Assembly: GCA_021234155.1 (NCBI GenBank)
Contig: JAJEKV010000042.1
Location: forward strand, 3,870,995-3,934,994
Origin: Isoetes taiwanensis
Lineage: Eukaryota > Streptophyta > Lycopodiopsida > Isoetales > Isoetaceae
Direction of reading: 5' to 3'
Length of the DNA stretch: 64,000 nt
Below are positions 11,057-20,399 of the stretch, one piece after another. The notes under the pieces are model-generated. The model worked only from the letters and a program-made list of their open reading frames with translations. It was not told where the DNA came from and ran no database searches. The translations under genes and the position numbers were made by a program. How positions within the stretch are numbered: position 1 is the first letter of the stretch; every line of letters starts with the position of its first letter.

Positions 11057-12306
11057 ATGGCCCGAACCAAACAGACCGCAAGGAAGCGTCGCCCAGGCGA
11101 AACCACCAGCGCCACTGAGACAGAGATCATTCGGAAGATGCTTCGTGAGAGGCTCGCAAGAGGGGGTCGTTCGCCTTCTGGACGAAGAGCAAGACACCTC
11201 CGATTTGATCGATGTCTTCAACCAGCAGGTGGAGGAGGACGAGGCCACATCTCCAAACTCCATGGACGACGAGACGAGGGAGGTGTATGAGGAGATAGAG
11301 AGGGAGATCCGGCAGCAGGAACAAGCACTATCTGTGACGCGACTCCACGGAAATCCTCGAAAGCAGATGAGCAAGTGATCGTCCGAGCCACGGAGGTAGC
11401 GTACCTTAGAAGATTCATCGAAGTACGAGCAGCCGCGAGAAAGGGAAGACAAAAAGAGGAAAAGGGAGGAAGAGGAACAAAAGGCAGCAGAAGAAAAGAA
11501 GAAAAAGAAAGGGAAGTTCGTGGGTCGCATAAGGAGAACGGGCGGACCGCCTCACGAGGAAGAGGCCAAACCCAAATATTATCATTAAGGAGCGGCAACC
11601 TGACGAACCCCCAAACCCTTCCGACGACTCTTCTGATGAAGACTTCAACCCTAACGCTGCAGGTGGAAGCTCTTCCAAGCACCCAGCGACGAAAGGTGAA
11701 GTACCCGAAAGCAGCCGGCACCGAAAGCAACCCCAGCAAGACCAAGTGCAGAAGCCCCCTGAGTACCCGGCATGGGATAGAAAGAAGCAACCACGACCTG
11801 CCCGGGAAGCCTACGTCACCGACAGGGTGAAGATTTATGAGAGGAAGATGAGAGAGCACGAGGCCTACATGAAGAAATGGGAGGCCTATAACAAATATTA
11901 TGAGGAAAACAGGGTTAAGTTCATCGAGGGAGGGCGACCAACGAAGCAGCAAACCCTAAGGCCGCCACCACCGAAGCCCAAGGTTCCCAAGCCGCCACCC
12001 AGGAAGAAAGCGGATAGGAAGGAGGTGGAGAGAAGAGCGTTAAGGGAGATTAGACACTTCCAGCGCAGCTTCGGTCTCCTAATCCCCCGTGCCCCCTTCG
12101 CTCGGTTGGTGCGTGAAGTTATGCAGGCCTATAGAACAGACTTTAGAGTCACGCATTTAGGGCCACGGGCAATGCAAGAGGCGGCTGAGGCAAAGATAGT
12201 GCAACATTTTGAAGATTCAACAGCCTGCACTATCCACGCCAAGCGGGTAACCTTAATGCGACAAGACATGAGTCTTGCGACCCGCATTAAGGGAGAACGC
12301 CCTTAG
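11057..12306 (+). CDS. Histone H3-like protein with a giant tail insertion, carried by the retrotransposon (frame broken)
   Basis: Starts MARTKQTARK, identical to the H3 tail with its Lys4 and Lys9 positions. It then leaves the H3 sequence for about 300 residues: an acidic part (DEEQDTSDLIDVFNQQVEED), a Lys/Glu-rich part, a Ser/Asp patch (PSDDSSDEDF), coiled-coil-like ERKMREHEAYMKKWEAY, and PPPPKPKVPKPPPRKK. The last 89 residues (from ALREIRHFQRS, 12037-12306) are an H3 histone fold: LVREV in helix 1-2, loop TDFR, MQEAAEA in helix 2, FEDS, IHAKRVTLM, and C-terminal RIKGERP. By eye a little over half of these positions match canonical H3, with no insertion or deletion. H3 pairs with H4 in nucleosomes. 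The reading frame shifts near 11155 and again between about 11380 and 11575; 11573-12306 is open. TATA and poly(A)-like signals flank it. It is not CENH3 by loop 1 length. Confidence 0.85.
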
Positions 12307-12350
12307 AAACTTTTTGTTGTAAATAATTAAAAATTTTGTAATATAGAGCA
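12307..12350 (+). terminator. Poly(A)-like end of the H3-like gene
   Basis: Directly after the stop codon the sequence TTGTAAATAATTAAAAATTT and TTTTGTAATATAG give plant-type upstream and near-upstream poly(A) signals, in a segment clearly more AT-rich than the coding sequence before it. This supports a separate transcript for the H3-like gene. Confidence 0.45.
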
Positions 12351-12451
12351 ATTTTGTGTACCTTGATGACATAAACTTGAGTAATTAGAGCAAATTAATA
12401 AGTTTTAGCTTTTATTTCAGTGAAATAGGACATTTGGGAGCCGAGAGACAT

Positions 12452-12521
12452 GATGTTCATACAGCCGCCCTCGTCGCAAAACAAAAAGTTAGGATTGAAG
12501 CGAGGCGCAAGCTGTGAGACC
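12452..12521. promoter_or_regulatory. Hairpin repeat 3 (upstream of the second transcription unit)
   Basis: The third hairpin unit: GATGTTCATACAGCCGCCCT on the left and GCGAGGCGCAAGCTGTGAGA on the right, around AAAAAGTTAGGATTGAA. Confidence 0.65.
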
Positions 12522-12649
12522 TCGCCCAAACTTGACCAAAACAGCTCCAAATTGACCAAATAAGGGGTCGATTCTGCCTAATTTGGTGAGCCCATCACCC
12601 TTACACCATTAGTTTACCCAAATTGGACACCTTTAATCGAAATGGGACT

Positions 12650-12720
12650 GATGTCTCACAGCGCGCCTCCGTCAAAAACAAAAAAGTTAGGATTGAAGCG
12701 AGGCGCAAGTCGTGAGACCT
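12650..12720. promoter_or_regulatory. Hairpin repeat 4 (upstream of the second transcription unit)
   Basis: The clearest unit. GTCTCACAGCGCGCCTC on the left pairs with GAGGCGCAAGTCGTGAGAC on the right across an A-rich loop carrying the same AAAAAGTTAGGATTGAA as unit 3. Confidence 0.7.
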
Positions 12721-12907
12721 CTTACCAATTCTTCACCAGACTTGTCAAAGTCACCTTCAACCCATCGATAGCATCTTTTAGGTAACCTAGCCTTGTTCAA
12801 GCATCTCCTATAGTCCTCAAACTCCTATTTTGACCTCTCAGATAAGTTAGAATTACCCAATCCTAGGAAATTTCCAAGTCATCCAAAAATTAGGGTTTCC
12901 CCTTTTC

Positions 12908-12916
12908 TATAAATAG
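12908..12916 (+). promoter_or_regulatory. TATA box of the second transcription unit
   Basis: TATAAATAG lies 124 bases before the ATG at 13032. Box, spacing and leader (GCAAATCTGCTCC against GAAATCCGCTTCC) resemble those of the H3-like gene, so the two promoters look like copies of one cassette. Confidence 0.6.
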
Positions 12917-13031
12917 ACCCGCCACTTCTCACATAGCACCCTCGCAAATCTGCTCCTGCCCTTCTAGCCGATTTCCTAACTCCCCGAGGCGCCTTTGCAA
13001 CCATTTGTTACCTTCTTCTCGCAATTAATCA

Positions 13032-14527
13032 ATGGCAACTTCTGATTTCCGTGAGATGGTACAGCAACCATGCCATGCCGCCGAGGTCGACGTCGACCAA
13101 ATCTTCCAGATTTTCAGAAGGAGGTAGACGCCCAAGCAACCTTGCACGCCACCCCAGCTTATAGTAGAGTCTTGACTGAAGTTCCAAGCTAGGGTAGAAC
13201 CAGCTTAGTGCAACTCCCTCCTTGTATAGGATATTTTGTTCCTAGACAGGGCCCTCGCAGGGTAAAGATTAGACGATGTCCCTAACATCGCCAAATACCT
13301 CACAAACAAAGCGCACCGCACACCTCGAGCCAATGGTCCTAATCGGCCAACAGACCAAGTACTTCTTTTTCAACACCGCCTCGGCAATCTTTCTCACCCA
13401 CCGTGTTTGAGAACATTGTGGGGAAACCTCTATTCCCCCATGGACGGGATCCATTAGCCGTAAGTAAAAGATAACAACGGCTCCTCACACAAGATGAACA
13501 GGAGCAGAAGGGAAGGAAGAAGACTCGATGAACAGGAACTGAGGAGGAGGAAGACGATGTTGAGCTCGACCCAACAGAGGGAGCAGCGACAAGCAGAGCG
13601 GGAGTGGCAAGACTGAAAGAAGCCGCGTACTCTCGTGAGTCGCTACCACCCCTGGGTTAGGCATCACAAGCCCGGCTCCCATTATCGCCGGTTGTGAGGA
13701 GTTTCTACCCCGAGCGACATTCAAAACCTCCCGAGTGCAGGGAAAGGGAGTACCGACCTGAAGAGTTGCTGCACCAACTCCGGAACGGACTTGGACGACT
13801 TCATCGCCCGAGGAGAGTCCGACTTTCCCTCCAAGTAAGGGAAGCCGACACTTACACGGGAGAGTTTACCTCCCGGCATCCAAGCCTACAAAGAACATCA
13901 TCGCAGATCATGGAGGCGCATAAGGCTGAGAACAAGCTACCGACGGAGGAAGAGTTCCTTGCTCTCCAGAAACGATGGGGATCCGCTTATGCGACCTCAA
14001 ACATCCTAACGGGTAAGCTCGGCCCGCTAACCTCCCCGATAGGACAGCGACCACCTCGTGAGGGCTTCAAAGAATACCAAGGACTACAGTGGAGCTCACC
14101 ACTGGAGGTTGATGATTTCGGAAGCGCATACGAGCTGGATACCGAAAGTGGTCGAGGACCCATCTCGCAAACGACATGTGTCATTACGCCATTACCCGCC
14201 ATTGCCGATGGATGGAAGAATAGCGGTTATCCACCGCAAGTTCACCCCCGAGGCGCAGGAAGGAGTATCGCTGCTGATTGCACTCTCAGATTCGCCGGCA
14301 TGCACGGCTACCCCTTAACACCGAAAGTATGCAATCCTGGTGAAAAGAGCGGTAGCACTCGACGCCTTCGACTTCGCCATACCTTACAAAGCGGCGGCAG
14401 CAAGACTGCCGCGATGCCAGCCTTACACCTCCCACCGCAGAATAGAAGATTTAGCAAGAGCATTACAGGTGGATCTCCAGCCAATGTTTAGGAACTTGGG
14501 CCATTCAAAGGGGAATGTTCCCAAGTG
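13032..14527 (+). pseudogene. Unrecognised ORF between the H3-like gene and gag, frameshifted
   Basis: Begins MATSDFREMVQQPCHAAEVD after TATAAATAG, then continues in pieces across three frames to NLGHSKGNVPK and a stop. The longest clean piece is 13694-14491; another clear piece is MDGRIAVIHRKFTPEAQEGV near 14200-14310. I recognise no domain. It may be an N-terminal extension of Gag or a separate accessory protein. A consensus 5' splice site (CAACGTAAGTG, about 14563-14573) follows the stop, and an acceptor-like TTACAG lies near 14790, so splicing into gag is possible but unproven. Confidence 0.45.
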
Positions 14528-14730
14528 AAAAGTTCTTGGAGGATAATCCATCTTACCGCATCAACGTAAGTGATTAGCAAGAGTTGCAAGTTCTTGTATT
14601 AGTGTAATATAAAATATAAATATAACATTCTCTTTGCACTATAAATGTTTTGTTGATACATTTTGTGTCCCTCAACCATGCCAACAAACATAAATAATGC
14701 AAGAAAGCAAGGAAAACTAACCATGTAGAT

Positions 14731-16004
14731 ATGAACCACTTGTGTATGCAAATTAGAGGCCCGAGCGCAGAGAACGACAAACCGCTGAACTTACAGGGGG
14801 GAACAGAGCCCGCCTGTGCCACGCCCGCAAGGAACCTCGCTTTGAAGAGTTTGGACAAATGACCCGTAAGAAGAAATATCGCAAATGAGGACAGACTCTA
14901 ACAGATAAAGGCCTTTGCTAGCCGCACAAGTGAGCAGTGTTCGGTGGTAACGCCAACCGCCGCAAGCATCAGCTCTGAGAACAGGTAGAGACAGAAGAGG
15001 AGCAAGAGAGGAAGGTCCCCAGCCTTGACTCCTCCGACTAAGCTCGATTCGATCCGATTCGAGGAAGAAGAAGAGCGTAACCAAGTCCGAAAGCAGACAT
15101 CTAAAGGCGAGGAACCACCCGAGGGACGACAAAGGGACACAAGAACCTCCCACTACCGTAAGAAAGTAGACTCGTGATTGGGAAATGTTTGAAGGCCAGA
15201 AGCTCGAGCAATTCTCAAAGCGAGAACAGGTCGCATGGAAGCAGAGGCTTGGCTTGACGAGATGAGCGAATACGGCAATGCCTATGGTATGAAGGATAAG
15301 GATAAAGGCAGGGTGGCAACAAATAACCCGAAGGGAGCAAAGACGCATTTGGTGGAAGGGCTATGCCAAGGCTCATGGCTTAAGCAGGATGCTTGCGTGT
15401 TCAAGAAGTTTGCTAAAGCCTTCAAGCCCATTACGCTCCAAGAGAGCACAAGTCCAAGATGATGCAAAGAGCTTCTACAGTTGCGCAAAGAAGGCAACAA
15501 GTCAAGACATGTAAATACACAGAGGAATTTATGAGGCTAAGGTCAGATGTGCCAAAGTTAGGTGAGAAGCATGCAAAGGAAAGCTACATTGAAGGTCCGA
15601 ATGAGGAGATCCGCAAGCTTGTAAGGGCAATAAACCCTAGAACGGTATCGAAGCGAGTCCAAGGCAATAAGCTTGCAAGGGACAGACCTCGTAATAGCGG
15701 GCAGGGCAACAAGATACCAAGATAAAGGCAAGGCAAAGCAGTGCTTTTTAGCCCCGAGAACAAACCCAGCCCAGACCAGCTAGAGCCCCATATAGTGGCA
15801 ATCAAGGGAAACAGCAGGAGAAGAAGCAGTGTGTCCTTCAAAGACAAACAGAAGGGTCAAACTACTCCAAAGCAAAGGCGATCCTTTCTCGCAGCCATGC
15901 CCAAGGAAAAGAGACAGAGTGCATAGAAAAGCAAATTTGCTTCCGTGTGTTTCAGCCAGGCCATAGGACAAAGAACCGCCCATATGTCATGAGTGCAAAT
16001 GGCT
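14731..16004 (+). pseudogene. Chromovirus Gag (capsid and zinc knuckle), frameshifted
   Basis: A candidate start is ATG 14731. The capsid-like region is 15235-15725: AEAWLDEMSEYGNAYGMKDK, then KGAKTHLVEGLCQGSW and KKFAKAF, continuing in the next frame as YTEEFMRLRSDVPKL and NEEIRKLVRAINPRT. This is the order of the retrotransposon gag domain (W...L.G.A...W...F...F...Y). Near 15930-15975 CFRVFQPGHRTKNRP resembles a CCHC zinc knuckle in which two Cys positions read Val and Arg. The product packages the element RNA. At least three frameshifts or stops break the frame. Confidence 0.7.
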
Positions 16005-16079
16005 AGCAGAGTTGGGAGATTGGGACACTCAGTCTGACGACGACGGCGAGGAGGCCCGCGACTACATTCAGGGTGAGTG

Positions 16080-16566
16080 TCATATCTTTGCCGCAATAGA
16101 TACAGAGCAAGCAGAGAGCCAGTATAAAGTAATTTCCACAGTGGGAAAGGCCAAGGCCAAGTCATTTATAGTCCTAATAGATTCGAAGTAGCCATAACTT
16201 TGCATCTCCCGCAATGGTTCAAATGTTGAAGTTGAAACCATTAAAGTCAAAGCCAAGGCCCGCTGTCTTAGCAAGTGGAGCAAAGAAGGCGCGCACGGCA
16301 GTAAAAGAATCAACTTTGACATCGACTTGCCGGGGATTAAGATCCAGATGGGGGCGGAGGTAATGAGCATCGGCAAATATGACTTGATAATAGGTATGGA
16401 GTACCTTGGACCAGCAGGGGCCATTATTGATTGTGGAAAGCGGAAGGTGACCTTCCCAACACCCGACGGCAAGATCATTGAGATAACAGTAAAGAAGTTG
16501 TCCCCATCATGCAAAGCAGTATGTCTTCTAAACGGCCGCTCAAGTGCATCAAGAGTGAGCAGGTAG
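16080..16566 (+). pseudogene. Chromovirus aspartic protease region
   Basis: FIVLIDS followed by SHNFAS-like sequence (16155-16210) matches the active-site neighbourhood LIDSGSTHNF, but the DSG itself is broken by a stop or indel. The downstream half is open: IGKYDLIIGMEYLGPAGAII (16370-16430), the usual flap-distal GMDWL-type motif, then KVTFPTPDGKIIEI. The family role is processing of Gag-Pol. Confidence 0.7.
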
Positions 16567-16689
16567 CATACATCTTCAAGCTTGAGATTAGTGAGCCGGA
16601 ATTGGAAGGAAGCAAAGAAGACAAGATGCTCAAAGAAGTTGCCGAGGCAAATAGCTAAGTTGATCACGGAGTTCCACGATCTCTTTCCG

Positions 16690-17450
16690 TGATGAGATCA
16701 AGCAGCTCCCTCCTTATAGGGGAGTCGAAAAGCAGATAGCACTCAACCGAACAAAACCGACAAGCAAGGCTCCATATAGAATGACAACGCAGGAGTTGTC
16801 GAGCTAAAGAAGCAGCTTGCAGGAGCCGCCGACCTAGGTTTCATTAGACCTAGTGTCTCGCCGCTTGGAGCTTCCATTCTTTTGTCAAGAAGAAGGATGG
16901 ATCTTTGAGAATGTGCATAGACTATAGACAGCTTGAATAAGCACACCATTAAGAACAAGTATGCGCCCCAAGATCGACGACTTGATGGATCAGCTTCAAG
17001 GAGCAAAGATCTTCTCCAAAATCGAATTTAAGGTCGGTTATCATCGATACGGATAAAGGAGGAGGATATCCACAAGACCGCCTTCAGACGCTGTATGGGC
17101 ATTATGAGTTCACAAAGGATGCCTTTCGGCTTATCAAATGCCCCCGAACGCTCATGAGGCTCATGAACGATATCTTCGGGAGTTCCCGGACACCTTTGTG
17201 ATTGTTTTCTTTGATGACATTTTGGTGTATAGCAGATCCCTTGAAGAGCACGCGCAACACTTGAGAAGGGTGCTAGAGAAGTTGAGGAGGCACCAGTTGT
17301 AATGCCAAGTTGTCGGCGCCACTTCGCAATGTAGAAGGTGGAATACCTTGGTCATGTGATCTCGGCAGAAGGCATCTCGACGGACCCCGCCAAGATTGAA
17401 GCAAAGGATTCAAAGGGTCGGGCGCCAAGAATGTGCACGAGGTCGAAAGT
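16690..17450 (+). pseudogene. Chromovirus reverse transcriptase, frameshifted
   Basis: RT blocks appear in order across shifting frames: LPPYRGVEKQIALN, ADLGFIRPSVSPLGA, a KKDGS-like segment, [46 protein letters not shown], then [12 protein letters not shown] (about 17200-17232), which holds the catalytic DD pair. The RT copies element RNA into DNA. Stops and one-base shifts occur roughly every 60-150 bases, so no complete frame exists in this copy as given. Confidence 0.75.
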
Positions 17451-17519
17451 TTTCTGGCCTAGCAGTGGTACTACAGAAGTTCGTGAAGAACTTTGCTAAG
17501 ATAGCAGCCCCAAGCTAAT

Positions 17520-18030
17520 CGCACCGGACGAGGGCGTAGAAGGTGAAAGATTGGGTAGAGCATTGGCACAAGAAAGCCCAAAAGGGATTTGAATTGTTGA
17601 AGGAAGCTTTAACAACAGCCCCAGCCTTTAACCCCCGACCCGAGAAAGATAAGCTTGTAGCAACGGATGCGAGTAAGATAGCTACAAAAAGTGCAAAGGC
17701 TTTATGCAAGAAGAGCGCGGTGGTAGCGATGATTCCGTGAAGATGAACGACGCCGAGACGCCGCCACCCAACGCACGATCGTGAATTGCTTGCAGCTTGT
17801 CGTGGCATTAAGAATATGGAGGCACTATCTCTTGGGAAGGAAGTTCCAATTGATACCCACCATCGAGCCTCCAATATGTATTCACGCAACCACACCTCAA
17901 CTGAGGCAGGGAGATGGATGGAGTTCCTCGAGGAATACGACTTTGATATAGTCTACAAGCCGTGGAAACTCAATGTGGTAGCAGATGCGCCAAGGCATCC
18001 CCGACAACTAGAGTGCATTGCAACGCAATT
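17520..18030 (+). pseudogene. Chromovirus RNase H region
   Basis: GFELLKEALTTAPAFNPRPE and LVATDAS (17580-17670) correspond to the connection and the first catalytic Asp of Ty3/Gypsy RNase H. HDRELLAACRGIKNME (17768-17820) holds the catalytic Glu neighbourhood, and WMEFLEEYDFDIVYKPWKLN (17915-17973) the end of the domain. Interrupted by frameshifts near 17740 and 18000. Confidence 0.7.
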
Positions 18031-18199
18031 TCGACGCCTCCAAATGACTTTGGTAAGAGGATTGAAGAGTCCTTGCCAACGGATGTGGATTTCTGTGGAA
18101 GTATGGGCAAGCCTCTAAGGAGGCTAGAACAGATAAAGAGCGGAGGCCTTCAAGCATTATAAGAAGGAAGGCAACCTGTTATACCATAAGAACAAGTTG

Positions 18200-19230
18200 T
18201 GCGCATCTCAATCATCGTGTAAGGAAGTTGATCCTCCATGACACGCGACAACAGCCCAATAGCTGGCCATGCGATTCATGAAAACATATTTCAAAGCGCA
18301 GCAGCCTATTATTGGCCGAATGAAGAAGCAAATAGCTCGCTACATCAAGGAATGTCACTATGCCGCCAGACGGCGGCAGAGCAGCCAATTCCAGGGGCAT
18401 TAGAGCCATTAGCAAAGCCAAATGCTAAGTGGGAGGTAATCAGATGGATTTCATCACAGACTCCTAAGAACAAATGAGAGGCAAGGATGCCTTGATGGTA
18501 GTGGTCGACAAGTTGTCAAAGATGGCACATTTTGTGCCTTGCAGACCACGATACAAATTATGGATACAAAGAAAGCTCTTCACCAAAGAGATCTTCGTGC
18601 TTCATGGCATGCCAAGGGAGATTATCTCCCATTGAGATCCGGTTCATGAGTGCCTTTTGGCAAGACCTCTTTGCGACAATTCAGACTAAGCTATCCATGA
18701 GCACGGGCAGATCATCCTCGACGGATGGCCGACGGAGCGACCAACAGATCTTAGAAGACATGCTACTAAACTATGTCCGAATAAGCAAAGTATGTGGGAA
18801 GAATTTATTCACTTGGTGGAGTTTGCATACAATAGCACCAAGCAGAATCGTCCCAAATGTCGCCATTTATGATCAATTATGGCTATCGCTGTTTAACTCC
18901 GCATTACTTGGCACAACCCCGCGTCAAAAGTAGAAGTTTCGCAGCCAGATGTTGGCCGATATGCAGCAGCTCGTGGAAGAGGTTCGAGGGTATCTCGCAA
19001 GAAGCAGCAAGAAGTCGACAAAAAAGAGCATCGCCGATAAGCATCGAACGGTAAGAGAGTTCAAAGTTGGAGATGATGTATGGCTCAAGATAAAGGTGAA
19101 GCAGGCGAAGCTCAGGATTGGCAATTGCAAGAAGCTTGCTCCAAGGTGGGCTGGACCCTTCAGAATAATCAAGAGAGTAGGTAATCAATCCTACAAGTTA
19201 GAATTGCCAAAGACACCTAAAGATTCATAA
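18200..19230 (+). pseudogene. Chromovirus integrase, frameshifted
   Basis: The N-terminal zinc-binding region is visible around 18238-18380 (AGHAIHEN, then YYWP, then a Cys-rich ECHYAARR-type stretch). The core is broken: DKLSKMAHFVPCR (18500-18545), KEIFVLHGMPREII (18585-18625), and HLVEFAYNS around 18815-18835 in different frames. The C-terminal part is open at 18949-19230: DKHRTVREFKVGDDVWLKIK, then LAPRWAGPFRIIKRVGNQSY, typical of the GPY/F module. The role is insertion of the DNA copy into chromatin. Confidence 0.75.
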
Positions 19231-19264
19231 GGTCTTCCACGTGAGTTTGTTGAAGAAGCATACC

Positions 19265-19562
19265 CAAATCCGCATTTAAGTTTTGGACACTCCAACGTTG
19301 TTGGAAATGACGGAGGAGCAGCTGGAAATAGTTCCAGAAATGATTCTTGATAAAGCTTTCAAGAAGACAAGGAGGTCGGAGTTCCTCCAATACTTGGTCA
19401 AGTGGAAACACTTGCCAGTGGAAGACGCCACGTGGGTACTTAAGAAGGATTTGGTAAAGCAAAGACCCACAGCTTTATGGAGCAATGGGACGGCAAGGTC
19501 ATCTCCTAAGAAATCGCCTCGTGCATGTCGATTTGGCGAGGTTAATTCTTGTATAGATTAAT
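19265..19562 (+). CDS. Chromodomain at the integrase C-terminus
   Basis: An open frame containing IVPEMILDKAFKKTRRSEFL, then QYLVKWKHLPVEDATWVLKK (about 19330-19445). This is the chromodomain of chromoviruses: PExILD, a variable loop, a YLVKWK-type strand, and PxEDATW. It follows the GPY/F module after the usual VSLLKKH-type link (19245-19262), which is in another frame. Chromodomains bind methylated Lys in H3 tails and steer insertion into heterochromatin. The same element encodes an H3 tail start at 11057, an unusual pairing. The stop at 19560 ends Pol. Confidence 0.85.
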
Positions 19563-20399
19563 CTACGCATGCAACCTATGCTTGGTATGGGTCGCATGCG
19601 CTGTTACCGATGATGAGACCACTACGGTGATCTCTAGGGCGTGGTGTAATGTCAATGTAGGCATGACCGCGTTTCCGCTTGGGCGAGTGGAAGGTAGATT
19701 AGAAAGTCTACTGGTCCCACCAAGGAGACGGCCTCGAGAGAAAAGAGGTCATTAAGGAATGCATTGATAGGGAAAGCACCTTTAGCCCCATATATGCTTT
19801 GATAGGAGGAATCCATCCTTCACGCCCCCACGCGAGAAGGATATCCTCCACGCTGGGCAACTAGAGGTGTAGGCATGAGCGCATATAGGCATATAGGCGT
19901 ACGCCTCCCCGCCATTATGGAAGATTCATCCTCTTCCTACGCCGAGATTAGCCATGCATTCATGTAGATAGGTGGGTGGTCACCATATAACCAAAATTTA
20001 TTAAACAATTAAAACGGTACTAACGTAGTGTCGACCTGCAGCCAAGAGAGCCCCCGAGGGGCAAGGAGGTCGAAGACGAAGACTTGCAACACAAGTTTTG
20101 TTGGAATGTGTTGCAAGGAATGAAGAGTACCCTCGGACAAGAATTATAGATATGAAATGCTGAAATTTTGTCTAACTTAACATAGTGAATAACTTGTTAA
20201 TGGTGTTATGAATTGATAAGTATTCCATAATATAATAACGTAATAATGTTCTAAAAAGTAATTACCTTAGAGTAATCGCGATAAATGTATAAAGATTATA
20301 TTGTAGGTATCACGCTGATTGCAGGTTGCGTGTTAGGAAGATCCCAAGGTGGGGAGACCCACGATGTCGCGGACAAAGATCATTTCAAGGTGGGGAGAA
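19563..20399 (+). other. 3' non-coding part of the chromovirus with polypurine tract
   Basis: No coding sequence recognised. It ends with CAAGGTGGGGAGAA at 20386-20399, the polypurine tract that primes plus-strand synthesis, immediately before the 3' LTR. A similar GGTGGGGAGACCC occurs near 20350. Confidence 0.6.

Noticed and set aside
11057-11290. Treating the ARTKQTARK start as a chance match or a short mimic in Gag
   Set aside because: A full-length H3 fold lies downstream on the same strand before the same poly(A)-like end, so this is a histone gene, not a short mimic.
11218-11952. A 244-codon open frame on the minus strand
   Set aside because: It lies antisense to the H3-like gene, has no recognisable domain, and is explained by the codon composition of the Lys/Glu/Pro-rich sense strand.
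11057-12306. Calling the H3-like gene a CENH3
   Set aside because: Loop 1 has no extra residues and the protein begins with the exact ARTKQTARK tail, which CENH3 proteins lack.
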